From CAVUQH01 sp963774445 (GTDB taxonomy: Bacteria > Myxococcota_A > Polyangia > Haliangiales > Haliangiaceae), in NCBI GenBank assembly GCA_963774445.1, contig CAVZFC010000019.1, forward strand, positions 434,001 to 498,000: a DNA stretch of 64,000 bases, read 5' to 3'. The notes under the pieces are model-generated. The model was not told where the DNA came from and did no database searches. It was given only the letters and a program-made list of their open reading frames with translations. Positions 18,721-28,774 of the stretch are shown piece after piece (within the stretch, counting starts at the first letter, position 1; the number at the start of each line of letters is the position of its first letter). Made by a program: the position numbers and the translations under genes.

Positions 18721-19212
18721 CTAGTCCCGGGGCGGCTTCGGCGGCAGCAGATCGGCCGCGCCCAACGCGTCGAGGAGCTCGTCGGGACTCAATGAAACCA
18801 GGTTCTTAGACAGCTCTTGAACCGTAACCCCGTCGCCGAGCACGCCCGTCTGGGCACGGAGATTCCCCAGCGCCTCGGCGCCGGCGCACACGATCACCGT
18901 GCGCGCGCCGTCCTCGGTCGCGGCCCGGCCCAGCGCGGCCATCACGTTGGCGGCAAACCGGCGATCGGTCTCCTCGTTGCGCGACTGCCGGCCCTCGTCG
19001 ACCCCGTGGCTGGGGCCGCCCGCGAACTCGCGTTTCAGCCCCGGGCGGGGCTCGGCCCAGATCTCGCCATCCTGCAGCCGGTGATCCGGGTTGATGAGGT
19101 CCTCGACCTCGACCAGCTGCGGCACCTTCCGGCCGCGATCATCCTCTCGGCTGGACAGGCGATAGATGCGCGCGCGCGCCCCGTCCGCCACCGCGATGCA
19201 TCGTTTCTTCAT
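18721..19212 (-). CDS. host-attachment-like (baeRF-type) protein
   Basis: A 163-residue protein resembling the bacterial 'host attachment protein' / release-factor-1-like family (CIAVADGARARIYRL at the start; RRFAANVMAALGRA and TVIVCAGAEALGNLRAQTGV in the middle). The family name derives from plant-associated bacteria and the true role is unclear, possibly stress or translation related. The ATG has AAGGAAA upstream; a sigma54-like element ends 15 bases upstream. It diverges from a CBS gene, with two activator dyads between them. Confidence 0.7.
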   Translation of the reverse strand: MKKRCIAVADGARARIYRLSSREDDRGRKVPQLVEVEDLINPDHRLQDGEIWAEPRPGLKREFAGGPSHGVDEGRQSRNEETDRRFAANVMAALGRAATEDGARTVIVCAGAEALGNLRAQTGVLGDGVTVQELSKNLVSLSPDELLDALGAADLLPPKPPRD

Positions 19213-19225
19213 ACCCCGGTTTCCT

Positions 19226-19240
19226 TGCATTCGGGGTGCC
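19226..19240 (-). promoter_or_regulatory. sigma54 promoter of the host-attachment-like gene
   Basis: Minus strand GGCACCCCGAATGCA matches the -24 element and most of the -12 element. The start codon is 15 bases from the C of GC, one more than in the other promoters. Confidence 0.6.
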
Positions 19241-19281
19241 GTCTGCAAGACGGAGCCAGTCACGCGTCGTCGCCGCGCCCA

Positions 19282-19324
19282 CGCAGACAGTGCGCGATCT
19301 GGGAGGTCGAGCGCAACTCTTGCG
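19282..19324. promoter_or_regulatory. two activator dyads CGCA-N5-TGCG
   Basis: CGCAGACAGTGCG (19282-19294) and CGCAACTCTTGCG (19312-19324) are perfect dyads, 30 bases apart centre to centre. They lie between two divergent sigma54 promoters (19226-19240 and 19368-19382) and could serve both. Confidence 0.55.
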
Positions 19325-19367
19325 CCAGCCGGAGGCCGGCCCTACGGCCCTGACGGGCCTTTTCGCT

Positions 19368-19382
19368 GGACCGCCCTTTGCA
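19368..19382 (+). promoter_or_regulatory. sigma54 promoter of the CBS gene
   Basis: GGACCGCCCTTTGCA has a perfect -12 element (TTTGCA) and an imperfect -24 element. Its C is 14 bases from the ATG at 19395. Confidence 0.6.
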
Positions 19383-19394
19383 AAACCGTTGGCC

Positions 19395-19802
19395 ATGAAG
19401 GACATCAGCGTTTCCGACCTCATGAGCACCGCCCTGATGACGGTCGGCCCGCGCGACACCGTCGAACGCGCCGACCTCGACATGAAGCTCGCCGGCATCC
19501 GACACTTCCCGGTCGTCGACGAGCGCAATCACCTGATCGGTGTGGTCTCCGATCGCGATCTCCTGCGCGCGTTCGGCTCTCGCGAGATCGAACGGGTGGT
19601 CGTCAAGGACATCATGTCCAAGAAGGTGCAGACGGTCAGCGAGGACACGTCCGCGGTGGACGCCGTCGAAGCGATGCTCGAACACAAGATCGGCTGCCTG
19701 CCGGTGGTCGGCGATGACGGGCATCTGGTCGGCCTGGTGACCGAGACCGACTTCATGCTGGTCGCCTTCCGCGCGCTCAACGGCGAGGATCTCGTGCGTT
19801 GA
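19395..19802 (+). CDS. CBS-domain pair protein
   Basis: A 135-residue CBS pair (VSDLMSTALMTVGPRDT, IRHFPVVDERNHLIGVVSDR, VKDIMSKKVQTVSEDTS, IGCLPVVGDDGHLVGLVTET). No further domain. The ATG has no Shine-Dalgarno and lies 14 bases after the -12 GC of a sigma54 promoter, so leaderless translation is likely. It is the last gene of the stress region before the phosphate genes. Confidence 0.9.
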   Translation: MKDISVSDLMSTALMTVGPRDTVERADLDMKLAGIRHFPVVDERNHLIGVVSDRDLLRAFGSREIERVVVKDIMSKKVQTVSEDTSAVDAVEAMLEHKIGCLPVVGDDGHLVGLVTETDFMLVAFRALNGEDLVR

Positions 19803-19814
19803 GCCCCGGTCGGA

Positions 19815-19832
19815 CCGTCACGCGGTTGTCAC
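19815..19832 (+). promoter_or_regulatory. Pho-box-like repeat upstream of phoB
   Basis: CCGTCAC-GCGG-TTGTCAC: two seven-base units with a four-base spacer, the layout of PhoB boxes (consensus unit CTGTCAT). A third weak unit (CCGCGTC) follows in phase. It lies 35-50 bases before the phoB start, suggesting autoregulation. Confidence 0.6.
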
Positions 19833-19866
19833 ACAACCGCGTCGCGGCGCATGATAAGCATGCGCC

Positions 19867-20576
19867 ATGAGCGGTCTCATCCTCGTTGTGGACGACGAGA
19901 AAGATCTCGTCTCCACGCTGGAGTACAACCTCCAGCGCGAGGGCTACGAGACCCTCGGGGCGACCAGCGGCCGCGATGCCCTGGCTGCCCTCGATGACGG
20001 CCCGCTGCCGTCGCTGGTGATCCTCGACCTGATGCTGCCCGATCTCAGCGGCACCGAGGTCTGCCGCACGCTGCGATCGTCGCCGCGCACGCGCGGCATC
20101 CCGGTGCTGATGCTGACCGCCAAGGGCGAGGAGATCGACCGCGTGGTCGGCTTCGAGGTCGGCGCCGACGACTACATGGTCAAGCCGTTCAGCGTCCGCG
20201 AGCTGCTGCTGCGCGTGGCCGCGATCTTGCGCCGGATGAAACCCGACGACGACGGCGAGGCGCCGCTGGAGTTCGGCCTGCTGCGCGTCGATCCCGGCGG
20301 CCACCGCGCGTGGGTCAGCAACGACGAGGTGGCGCTGACCGCGCTCGAGTTCAAGCTGCTGACCACCTTCCTCACCCGCAAGGGTCGGGTGCAGACGCGC
20401 GACACCCTGCTGTCCGACGTCTGGGGCATCGACGCCGAGGTCACCACCCGCACCGTCGACACCCACGTCAAGCGGCTGCGCGAGAAGCTCGGCACCGCCG
20501 GCGGCTATATCGAGACCATCCGCGGCGTCGGCTACCGCTTCCGCGACGAACCCGCAGCCACGGGCGACGACGAAGC

Positions 20577-20580
<4 letters not shown>
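19867..20580 (+). CDS. phoB: PhoB-like response regulator
   Basis: A 237-residue OmpR/PhoB-family regulator. Receiver domain: LILVVDDEKDLVSTLEYNL, phospho-acceptor Asp54 in LVILDLMLPDLSG, Lys in YMVKPFSVRELLLR. The C-terminal winged helix is complete (LTALEFKLLTTFL, RDTLLSDVWG, RTVDTHVKRLREKLG, IETIRGVGYRF). It overlaps the phoR-like kinase by four bases and sits upstream of phoU and pst genes, so assignment to phosphate control is strong. Confidence 0.92.
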
Positions 20581-22322
<1,742 letters not shown>

Positions 22323-22358
22323 TCCCCGGCCCCCGGAATTTGCAGCTGCGCCACTGGG

Positions 22359-22376
22359 CCGTCACGTCGGCGTCAC
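22359..22376 (+). promoter_or_regulatory. Pho-box-like repeat upstream of phoU
   Basis: CCGTCAC-GTCG-GCGTCAC has the 7+4+7 layout of a Pho box. It is 110 bases upstream of the phoU start, inside a 163-base gap. Confidence 0.5.
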
Positions 22377-22485
22377 AGAGAGCGGCCAAGGTGCCCAAAC
22401 GGGGAGGTCACCCACGGATTGGCGCTCTCTCAGCCGCAGCTGGGGTCTGAGGGGCTGCAGTAACTGTTCCAGAGGGGTATGATCC

Positions 22486-23184
22486 ATGGCGGTGATGAAG
22501 CAGCACACTGATCGCGAGTACGCCTCGGAGCTCCGCAAGGTGCGCGAGAACTTGCTGCGCATGGCCGGCCAGGTCGAGCAGATGATCGCCGACGCCAGCC
22601 GATCGCTGGTCGAGCACGATCAAGTGCTCGCGCGCAAGACCATCGATGCCGATCACAAGGTCAATCGGATCGAAGTTGACACCGATGAGGCGTGCCTGCT
22701 GATCCTGGCGAAGCGTCAGCCGATGGCCACCGACCTTCGCTTCATCACCCTGGCGATGAAGATGCTCACCGACCTCGAGCGCATCGGCGACCTCGCGGTC
22801 AACGTCAGCGAGCGCACGTTGGCCCTGGACCGCGGGCCCACCGCCAGCGTGTCCGAGCGGATCACCCGGATGAGTCAGATCGTCCAGGGAATGGTGCGCG
22901 ACGCCACCGACGCCTTCGTGGCGCGGGACGTGTCCGGAGCGGAGGAGATCTTCGCCCGGGACGAAGAGGTTGACGACCTCTACCGCGACATCACGAGTGA
23001 GATTCAACATGGCATGTTCAAGGATCCCCAGCAGGTAGAGCCGGGCATCCACTTCAGCGCCGTGGTCAAGTTCATCGAACGTATCGGGGACCACGCAAAC
23101 AATTTGGCGGAGCTCGCGATCTTCCTGGTCAAAGGCAAAGATATCCGCCACGTAGGCAAGCTCGAACCAACGCCTTCGCGCTGA
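22486..23184 (+). CDS. phoU: phosphate-specific transport accessory protein PhoU
   Basis: A 232-residue protein with two PhoU helical repeats. The metal-binding-type motif of repeat 1 is RFITLAMKMLTDLERIGD, and that of repeat 2 is AVVKFIERIGDHANNLAE. PhoU couples the Pst transporter to the PhoR kinase as a negative regulator. Here phoU precedes pstS instead of following pstB as in E. coli. It has its own candidate Pho box, and another lies between it and pstS. Confidence 0.93.
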   Translation: MAVMKQHTDREYASELRKVRENLLRMAGQVEQMIADASRSLVEHDQVLARKTIDADHKVNRIEVDTDEACLLILAKRQPMATDLRFITLAMKMLTDLERIGDLAVNVSERTLALDRGPTASVSERITRMSQIVQGMVRDATDAFVARDVSGAEEIFARDEEVDDLYRDITSEIQHGMFKDPQQVEPGIHFSAVVKFIERIGDHANNLAELAIFLVKGKDIRHVGKLEPTPSR

Positions 23185-23204
23185 CCGCGCAAAGCCTTGG
23201 CGAA

Positions 23205-23233
23205 GCGTCACTGCTTCGTAACAGAGCTGTCAC
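23205..23233 (+). promoter_or_regulatory. triple Pho-box-like repeat upstream of pstS
   Basis: Three seven-base units in 11-base phase: GCGTCAC, TCGTAAC and CTGTCAC with four-base spacers. The last unit differs from the classical CTGTCAT at one position. It ends 40 bases before pstS. Confidence 0.65.
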
Positions 23234-23273
23234 ATACGGCCGCTACTCAGGTAGCGAAGGAGAAGACTGTCCA

Positions 23274-24374
23274 ATGAAGACTCTCGGAACGGTTGCGCTC
23301 ACCTGCGTCCTCGCCCTCGGCGGGACTGCTCTCAGCGGGTGTGGCAAGAAGAAGCGCGTCAGCAAGGACGACAGCAAGGCCGCCAACACGACCTCGTCGT
23401 CAGGTGACATCGACATCACCGGAGCCGGGGCGACGTTCCCGTACCCGCTGTACTCGAAGTGGATGCACGAGTACAACCAGAAGTTTCCGCACATCCGCAT
23501 CAGCTATCAGTCGATCGGATCGGGCGGCGGCATCCGCCAGATCACTGCCAACACCGTCGACTTTGGCGCCAGCGACGCGCCGATGTCCGACGATGAGCTG
23601 GGCAAGGCGCCGGGCAAGCTGTTGCACATCCCGATGACCATCGGCGCCGTCGCCATCGTCTTCAACCTCGAGGGCGTCACCGAGCTGAAGCTCACCCCCG
23701 AGGTGCTGTCCGGCATCTACCTGGGCGACCTCAAGAAGTGGAACGACAAGGCGATCGCCGCGCTCAACCCGGACGCCAAGCTGCCGGACGAGGAGATCAC
23801 CGTCGCCTACCGCTCCGACGGCAGCGGCACCACCGCGGTCTTCACCGACTACCTGCAGGCGGTCAGCCCGGACTGGAAGACCAAGGTCGGCCAGGGCAAG
23901 TCGGTCAAGTTCCCCACCGGCCTCGGCGCCAAGGGCAACGAGGGCGTCGCCGGCCAGGTCAAGACCACCCCGGGCACCATCGGCTACGTCGAGCTGGCCT
24001 ACGCCATCCAGACCAAGATGCCGGTGGTCGCGCTGCAGAACAAGGCCGGCAAGTTCGTCAAGCCGTCGCTCGAGGGGATCTCGTCGGCCGCGGCCGGCGC
24101 GCTGGCCACCATGCCGGCTGACTACCGCGTCTCGATCGTCAACGCCGACGGCGACACCACCTACCCGATCGCCGCCTTCACCTACATCCTCGTCTACGAA
24201 GACATGAAGGACGCCACCAAGGGCAAGGCCATCGCCGACTTCCTGTGGTGGGCGATCCACGACGGCCAGGAGATGGGGCCGCCGCTGAACTACGCCAAGC
24301 TCCCGGCCGAGCTGGTGACCAAGGAGGAGGCGACCCTCAAGCAGCTGAAGGCCAACGGCCAACCACTGCTCTAG
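23274..24374 (+). CDS. pstS: phosphate-binding lipoprotein PstS
   Basis: A 366-residue periplasmic phosphate-binding protein of the PstSCAB importer. The signal peptide ends in a lipobox (GGTALSGC), so it is a lipoprotein, unlike soluble E. coli PstS. Phosphate-site motifs are present: GAGATFPYPLYSKW, SIGSGGGIRQI, DFGASDAPM and YRSDGSGTTAVFTDYL. Typical length. Starts the pstSCAB operon, under a triple Pho box. Confidence 0.94.
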   Translation: MKTLGTVALTCVLALGGTALSGCGKKKRVSKDDSKAANTTSSSGDIDITGAGATFPYPLYSKWMHEYNQKFPHIRISYQSIGSGGGIRQITANTVDFGASDAPMSDDELGKAPGKLLHIPMTIGAVAIVFNLEGVTELKLTPEVLSGIYLGDLKKWNDKAIAALNPDAKLPDEEITVAYRSDGSGTTAVFTDYLQAVSPDWKTKVGQGKSVKFPTGLGAKGNEGVAGQVKTTPGTIGYVELAYAIQTKMPVVALQNKAGKFVKPSLEGISSAAAGALATMPADYRVSIVNADGDTTYPIAAFTYILVYEDMKDATKGKAIADFLWWAIHDGQEMGPPLNYAKLPAELVTKEEATLKQLKANGQPLL

Positions 24375-24387
24375 GGCTGATCTGCCA

Positions 24388-25389
24388 ATGAGCTCGAACG
24401 AAAGCGCACCTGCAGCGGGCCGTCTCCGCGTTCGTCGTGCGCCGTGGCTGGCCTGGCTGCGGCGGCACGAGGTGAACGTCGGGGACGGCCTGTTCCGCAT
24501 GGTGACCGCCGTGTTCGCCGCCAGCGCCGTGGTGCTGATCGCGGCCATGGCGATCGAGCTGGTGATGGAGTTGACGCCGTCGCTGTCCAAGTTCGGGCTT
24601 TCGTTCCTCTGGTCCAGCGACTGGGATCCGGTCGCCGAGGTGTACGGCGCGCTGCCGTACATCTTCGGCACCGTGATGTCGTCGCTCCTGGCGCTGGTCA
24701 TCGCCGTGCCGATCGCGCTGGGCGTGGCGATCTTCCTGGTCGAGCTGGCGCCGCGGCCGCTGGCCCGGCCGATCGGCTTCATGGTCGAGCTGCTCGCCGC
24801 GGTGCCCAGCGTGGTCTACGGCCTGTGGGGCATCTTCGTGCTGGCCCCGTGGCTGCGCGAGCACCTCGAGCCGTTCCTCGCCCACACCCTGGGCTGGCTG
24901 CCGTTCTTCCAGGGCAAGGCGCGCGGCATCGGCATGCTGTGCGGCGGCGTGGTCCTGGCGATCATGATCCTTCCGACCATCGCGTCGGTCAGCCGCGACG
25001 TCTTGCGCGCGGTGCCGGCGGCGCAGCGTGAGGGCGCGCTGGCACTGGGCGCCACCCGGTGGGAGATGATCCGCGCGGTGGTGCTGCCGTACGCCCGCTC
25101 GGGCATCCTCGGCGCGGTCATCCTCGGCCTCGGCCGCGCGCTGGGCGAGACCATGGCGATCACCATGGTCATCGGCAACCGCGCCGAGATCTCCTGGTCG
25201 CTGTTCAAGCCCGGCTACAGCATGGCCAGCGTCATCGCCAACGAGTTTGCCGAGGCGACGACGGATCTGCACCTCGCGGCGCTGGCCGAAATCGGCCTGG
25301 TGCTGTTTGGGGTGACCCTGCTGCTCAACATGGGCGCGCGGCTCCTGGTCTGGCGGGTGTCGCGGCTGCCCGGGGAGAAGAAGCAGTAA
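24388..25389 (+). CDS. pstC: phosphate ABC transporter permease PstC
   Basis: A 333-residue inner-membrane permease with about six transmembrane helices and the EAA-type loop (AAQREGALALGATRWEMIRA). Sequence such as WDPVAEVYGALPYIFGTV is characteristic of PstC. It lies 13 bases after pstS, and its stop overlaps the pstA start (TAATG). Works with PstA as the channel. Confidence 0.93.
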   Translation: MSSNESAPAAGRLRVRRAPWLAWLRRHEVNVGDGLFRMVTAVFAASAVVLIAAMAIELVMELTPSLSKFGLSFLWSSDWDPVAEVYGALPYIFGTVMSSLLALVIAVPIALGVAIFLVELAPRPLARPIGFMVELLAAVPSVVYGLWGIFVLAPWLREHLEPFLAHTLGWLPFFQGKARGIGMLCGGVVLAIMILPTIASVSRDVLRAVPAAQREGALALGATRWEMIRAVVLPYARSGILGAVILGLGRALGETMAITMVIGNRAEISWSLFKPGYSMASVIANEFAEATTDLHLAALAEIGLVLFGVTLLLNMGARLLVWRVSRLPGEKKQ

Positions 25390-26254
25390 TGTCCGCCGCC
25401 AGTGCCACTGCCGATCTTGGCTACCGTCGGCGCAAGCTGGTCGACCGCCTCGCCCGCGGCTTCTGCATCGGCGCGACCGCGCTCGCGGTGCTGCCGCTGG
25501 TGCTGGTCCTCTACTACGTGGCCGAGAAGGGCCTCGGCGGCGTCTCGTGGGATTTCTTCACCAAGATGCCGATGCCGGTGGGCGAGACCGGCGGCGGCAT
25601 GAAGCACGCCCTCATGGGCACGCTGCTCGTCGTCGCCGTGGCCAGCGCCATCGGCATCCCGGTTGGGATCCTGGCCGGCATCTACCTGGCCGAGTTCGGG
25701 CAGGCCGGCAAGTTCGGGCAGGTCGTGCGCTTCTCGGCCGACGTCATGGCCGGCATCCCGTCGATCACCGTGGGTCTGTTCGTCTACGCCCTCGTCGTGC
25801 TGACGATGGGCGACTTCTCGGCGCTGGCGGGCGGCATCGCCCTGGCAATCCTGATGATCCCGACGGTCATGCGGACCACCGAGGAGATGCTCAAGCTGGT
25901 CCCGGCCCACCTGCGCGAGGCCGCGTTGGCCCTGGGGGCGCCCAAGCGGCGGGCGATCTGGCGGGTCGCCGTGCGGACGGCGGCGCCCGGCATCGCCACC
26001 GGGGTCGTCCTGGCGATCGCCCGGATCTCCGGCGAGACCGCCCCCCTCTTGTTCACGGCCCTGGGAAAAGACTACTTTTCCACAGATCTCACGAAACCTA
26101 TCGCGACGTTGCCGGTTCAGATCTACAACTACGCGATTTCGCCGTACGATGACTGGCATCAACAGGCCTGGACGGCCGCGCTGGTGCTGGTTTTCATGGT
26201 CTTGGTCCTCAACCTCGCAGCCCGTGCCCTGGTCGCGTCCCGTGGAGCCAAACG

Positions 26255-26258
<4 letters not shown>
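25389..26258 (+). CDS. pstA: phosphate ABC transporter permease PstA
   Basis: A 289-residue permease with six predicted helices. PstA hallmarks: GGGMKHALMGTLLV, GIYLAEFGQ, GIPSITVGLF, the EAA loop (LREAALALGAPKRRAIWRVA) and SGETAPLLFTALG. Start overlaps pstC by one base; its stop overlaps pstB. Confidence 0.93.
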
Positions 26259-27175
<917 letters not shown>

Positions 27176-27193
27176 GCGCGCGCCCCGAGGGCG

Positions 27194-27892
27194 TCAGGCG
27201 TGGACGTCGAAGCAGTAGCCGACGCCGCGGACGGTGCGGATCAGATCGCCGGCGCCGCCGAGCTTCTGCCGCAGGCGCTTGACGTGGGTGTCCACGGTGC
27301 GGCCGCTGATGTCGCCGGGGCTGCGCCAGACGTCGGCCAGGAGGCGCTCGCGCGTCTGTACGCGGCCAGGGCGCTCCATCAGCGTGCGCAGCAGATCGAA
27401 CTCGGTGGTCGACAGGCGCACTTCGCCCTGCTCGACCAGGCAGCGGCGGCGGCCGCGGTCGAGGCGCAGCGGCCCGTGGGCCAGCTCTTCCTCGGTCGGC
27501 GTCTCGCTGCGCGGGGTCGAGCGTCGGAGTAAGGCATCCACACGGAGCAGCAGCTCGCGCACCGAGAACGGCTTGGTGACGTAGTCGTCGGCTCCGATCT
27601 CGAGGGCGACCACACGATCGATCTCGCCGTCGCGCGCGCTGAGCACGAGGATGGGAATGCCGCGGGTGGAGGGGTCGGCGCGCAAGCTGCGGCAGACCTC
27701 GAAGCCGGAGATGTCCGGCAGGTTGAGATCGAGCAGGATCACGCCGGGCAGCGACGCATTCGCGATCTGGCAGGCCTCGCGGCCGTACGCGGTGCTCGCC
27801 GTGCGAAACCCGCTCTTGGACAGGTTGTATTCGACCGTCGTGCGAAGTTCTTCCTCGTCTTCCACCACCAGCACCAGCTCACGCATGAGCAT
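27194..27892 (-). CDS. second PhoB-like response regulator
   Basis: A 232-residue OmpR/PhoB-family regulator with a full acidic pocket (LVLVVEDEEELRTTVEYNL, phospho-acceptor in VILLDLNLPDISG, Lys in YVTKPFSVRELLLR) and winged helix (TEFDLLRTLMERPGRV, RTVDTHVKRLRQKLG, IRTVRGVGYCF). It is clearly paralogous to the PhoB at 19867 and has no adjacent kinase, so it may be served by the same PhoR. The first ATG (27892) or the one at 27886 could be the start. A Pho-box-like unit lies upstream. Confidence 0.9.
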   Translation of the reverse strand: MLMRELVLVVEDEEELRTTVEYNLSKSGFRTASTAYGREACQIANASLPGVILLDLNLPDISGFEVCRSLRADPSTRGIPILVLSARDGEIDRVVALEIGADDYVTKPFSVRELLLRVDALLRRSTPRSETPTEEELAHGPLRLDRGRRRCLVEQGEVRLSTTEFDLLRTLMERPGRVQTRERLLADVWRSPGDISGRTVDTHVKRLRQKLGGAGDLIRTVRGVGYCFDVHA

Positions 27893-27931
27893 GAAGCTAG
27901 CTCGCGCAATCTACGAGGCCGTCGCGCCTCT

Positions 27932-27938
27932 GTGACAA
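27932..27938 (-). promoter_or_regulatory. Pho-box unit upstream of the second phoB-like gene
   Basis: Minus strand TTGTCAC, followed by AGAG and a weak second unit GCGCGAC in phase. It is about 40 bases before the gene start. Confidence 0.35.
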
Positions 27939-27982
27939 CTCACTCCCGCGGTTCGGAGGCTCGCTACGTCGAGCCTGTCACC

Positions 27983-28000
27983 GTGTCACAAGAGGTTCAC
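27983..28000 (+). promoter_or_regulatory. Pho-box-like repeat upstream of the pseudo-receiver regulator
   Basis: GTGTCAC-AAGA-GGTTCAC, two units with a four-base spacer. A further CTGTCAC at 27975-27981 is out of 11-base phase. It lies 43 bases before the ATG at 28043. Confidence 0.45.
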
Positions 28001-28042
28001 GGAGGCGGGCCGAAGCCGTAACGAGCGCCCCGTACTGTGGCA

Positions 28043-28774
28043 ATGGTGACGCAATTGGCCCAGGAGATGGACGACGATCAGGCCGACGGGCCGGTGTCGG
28101 TGGCGCTCCTGGCCGTGGCCGGTGAGCCGGTACCGCCCGCCATGTCGCAGGCGCTCGCCCGCGAAGTGCTCGAGGTGGCCAGGTGACAACGCGGTCAGCG
28201 AGACGCCGTCGGTGCCCCCCGCCGCGGACGTGGTGGTGGCGTGGGTGCCGGCCGGACATCCCGCCGATGGCCTCGCCGCCCTGGTGCGCTGGGCCGCGAC
28301 CGCCACCGAGCCGGTGGGCCTGATCGGCTGCACGCCATCGGGCGACCGCGCCGACGCCGAGGAGGCGCTGGCCGCCGGCTTCGACGACTTCATCATCGGC
28401 GAGCTGTCGGTGCGCGAGCTCGCCGCGCGCGTGCGCGCGCTGTCGCGGCGCCTGCACCTGTCGGCCAACCAGGCCGACGAAGGGCCGCGCTTCGGCTCCA
28501 TCGCCCTCGACCTCGCGCGCCACCAGCTGTGGATCGGCGGCCGCCGGGTGACCCTCACCCGCACCGAGCTCGCCGTCATGCAGGCGCTCGTCAGCGCGCG
28601 CAGGGCCGGGCCATCAGCCGCTCCGAAATCCTCGACGCCGCCTGGGGCGACGAGAGCTTCGAGGTCGGCGAGCGCGCGGTCGACAACGTCGTCATGCGCC
28701 TGCGCCGCAAGTTGTCGGACAAGGACGTCATCGTCACCGTCCGCGGCGTCGGCTTCCGTCTGGCCGAACGCTAG
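28043..28774 (+). CDS. pseudo-receiver/winged-helix regulator (two apparent frameshifts)
   Basis: Read across three frames, this encodes an OmpR-like regulator. It starts MVTQLAQEMDDDQADG, continues VSVALLAVAGEPVPPAM, changes frame near 28178-28184 (an extra base in GGCCAGG), continues AADVVVAWVPAGHPADGL to LSVRELAARVRALSRR and LTRTELAVMQALV, then changes frame again in a GC repeat near 28596-28603. It ends with a clear winged helix (SRSEILDAAWGDESFEVG, VDNVVMRLRRKL, VRGVGFRLAE). The receiver lacks the acidic residues, the phospho-acceptor Asp and the KPF lysine, so it is a phosphorylation-independent pseudo-receiver. It may be intact with assembly errors, or decaying. Confidence 0.65.

Noticed and set aside
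19241..19258. Second sigma54-like element on the minus strand (GGCTCCGTCTTGC)
   Set aside because: The GG-GC spacing is one base too short.
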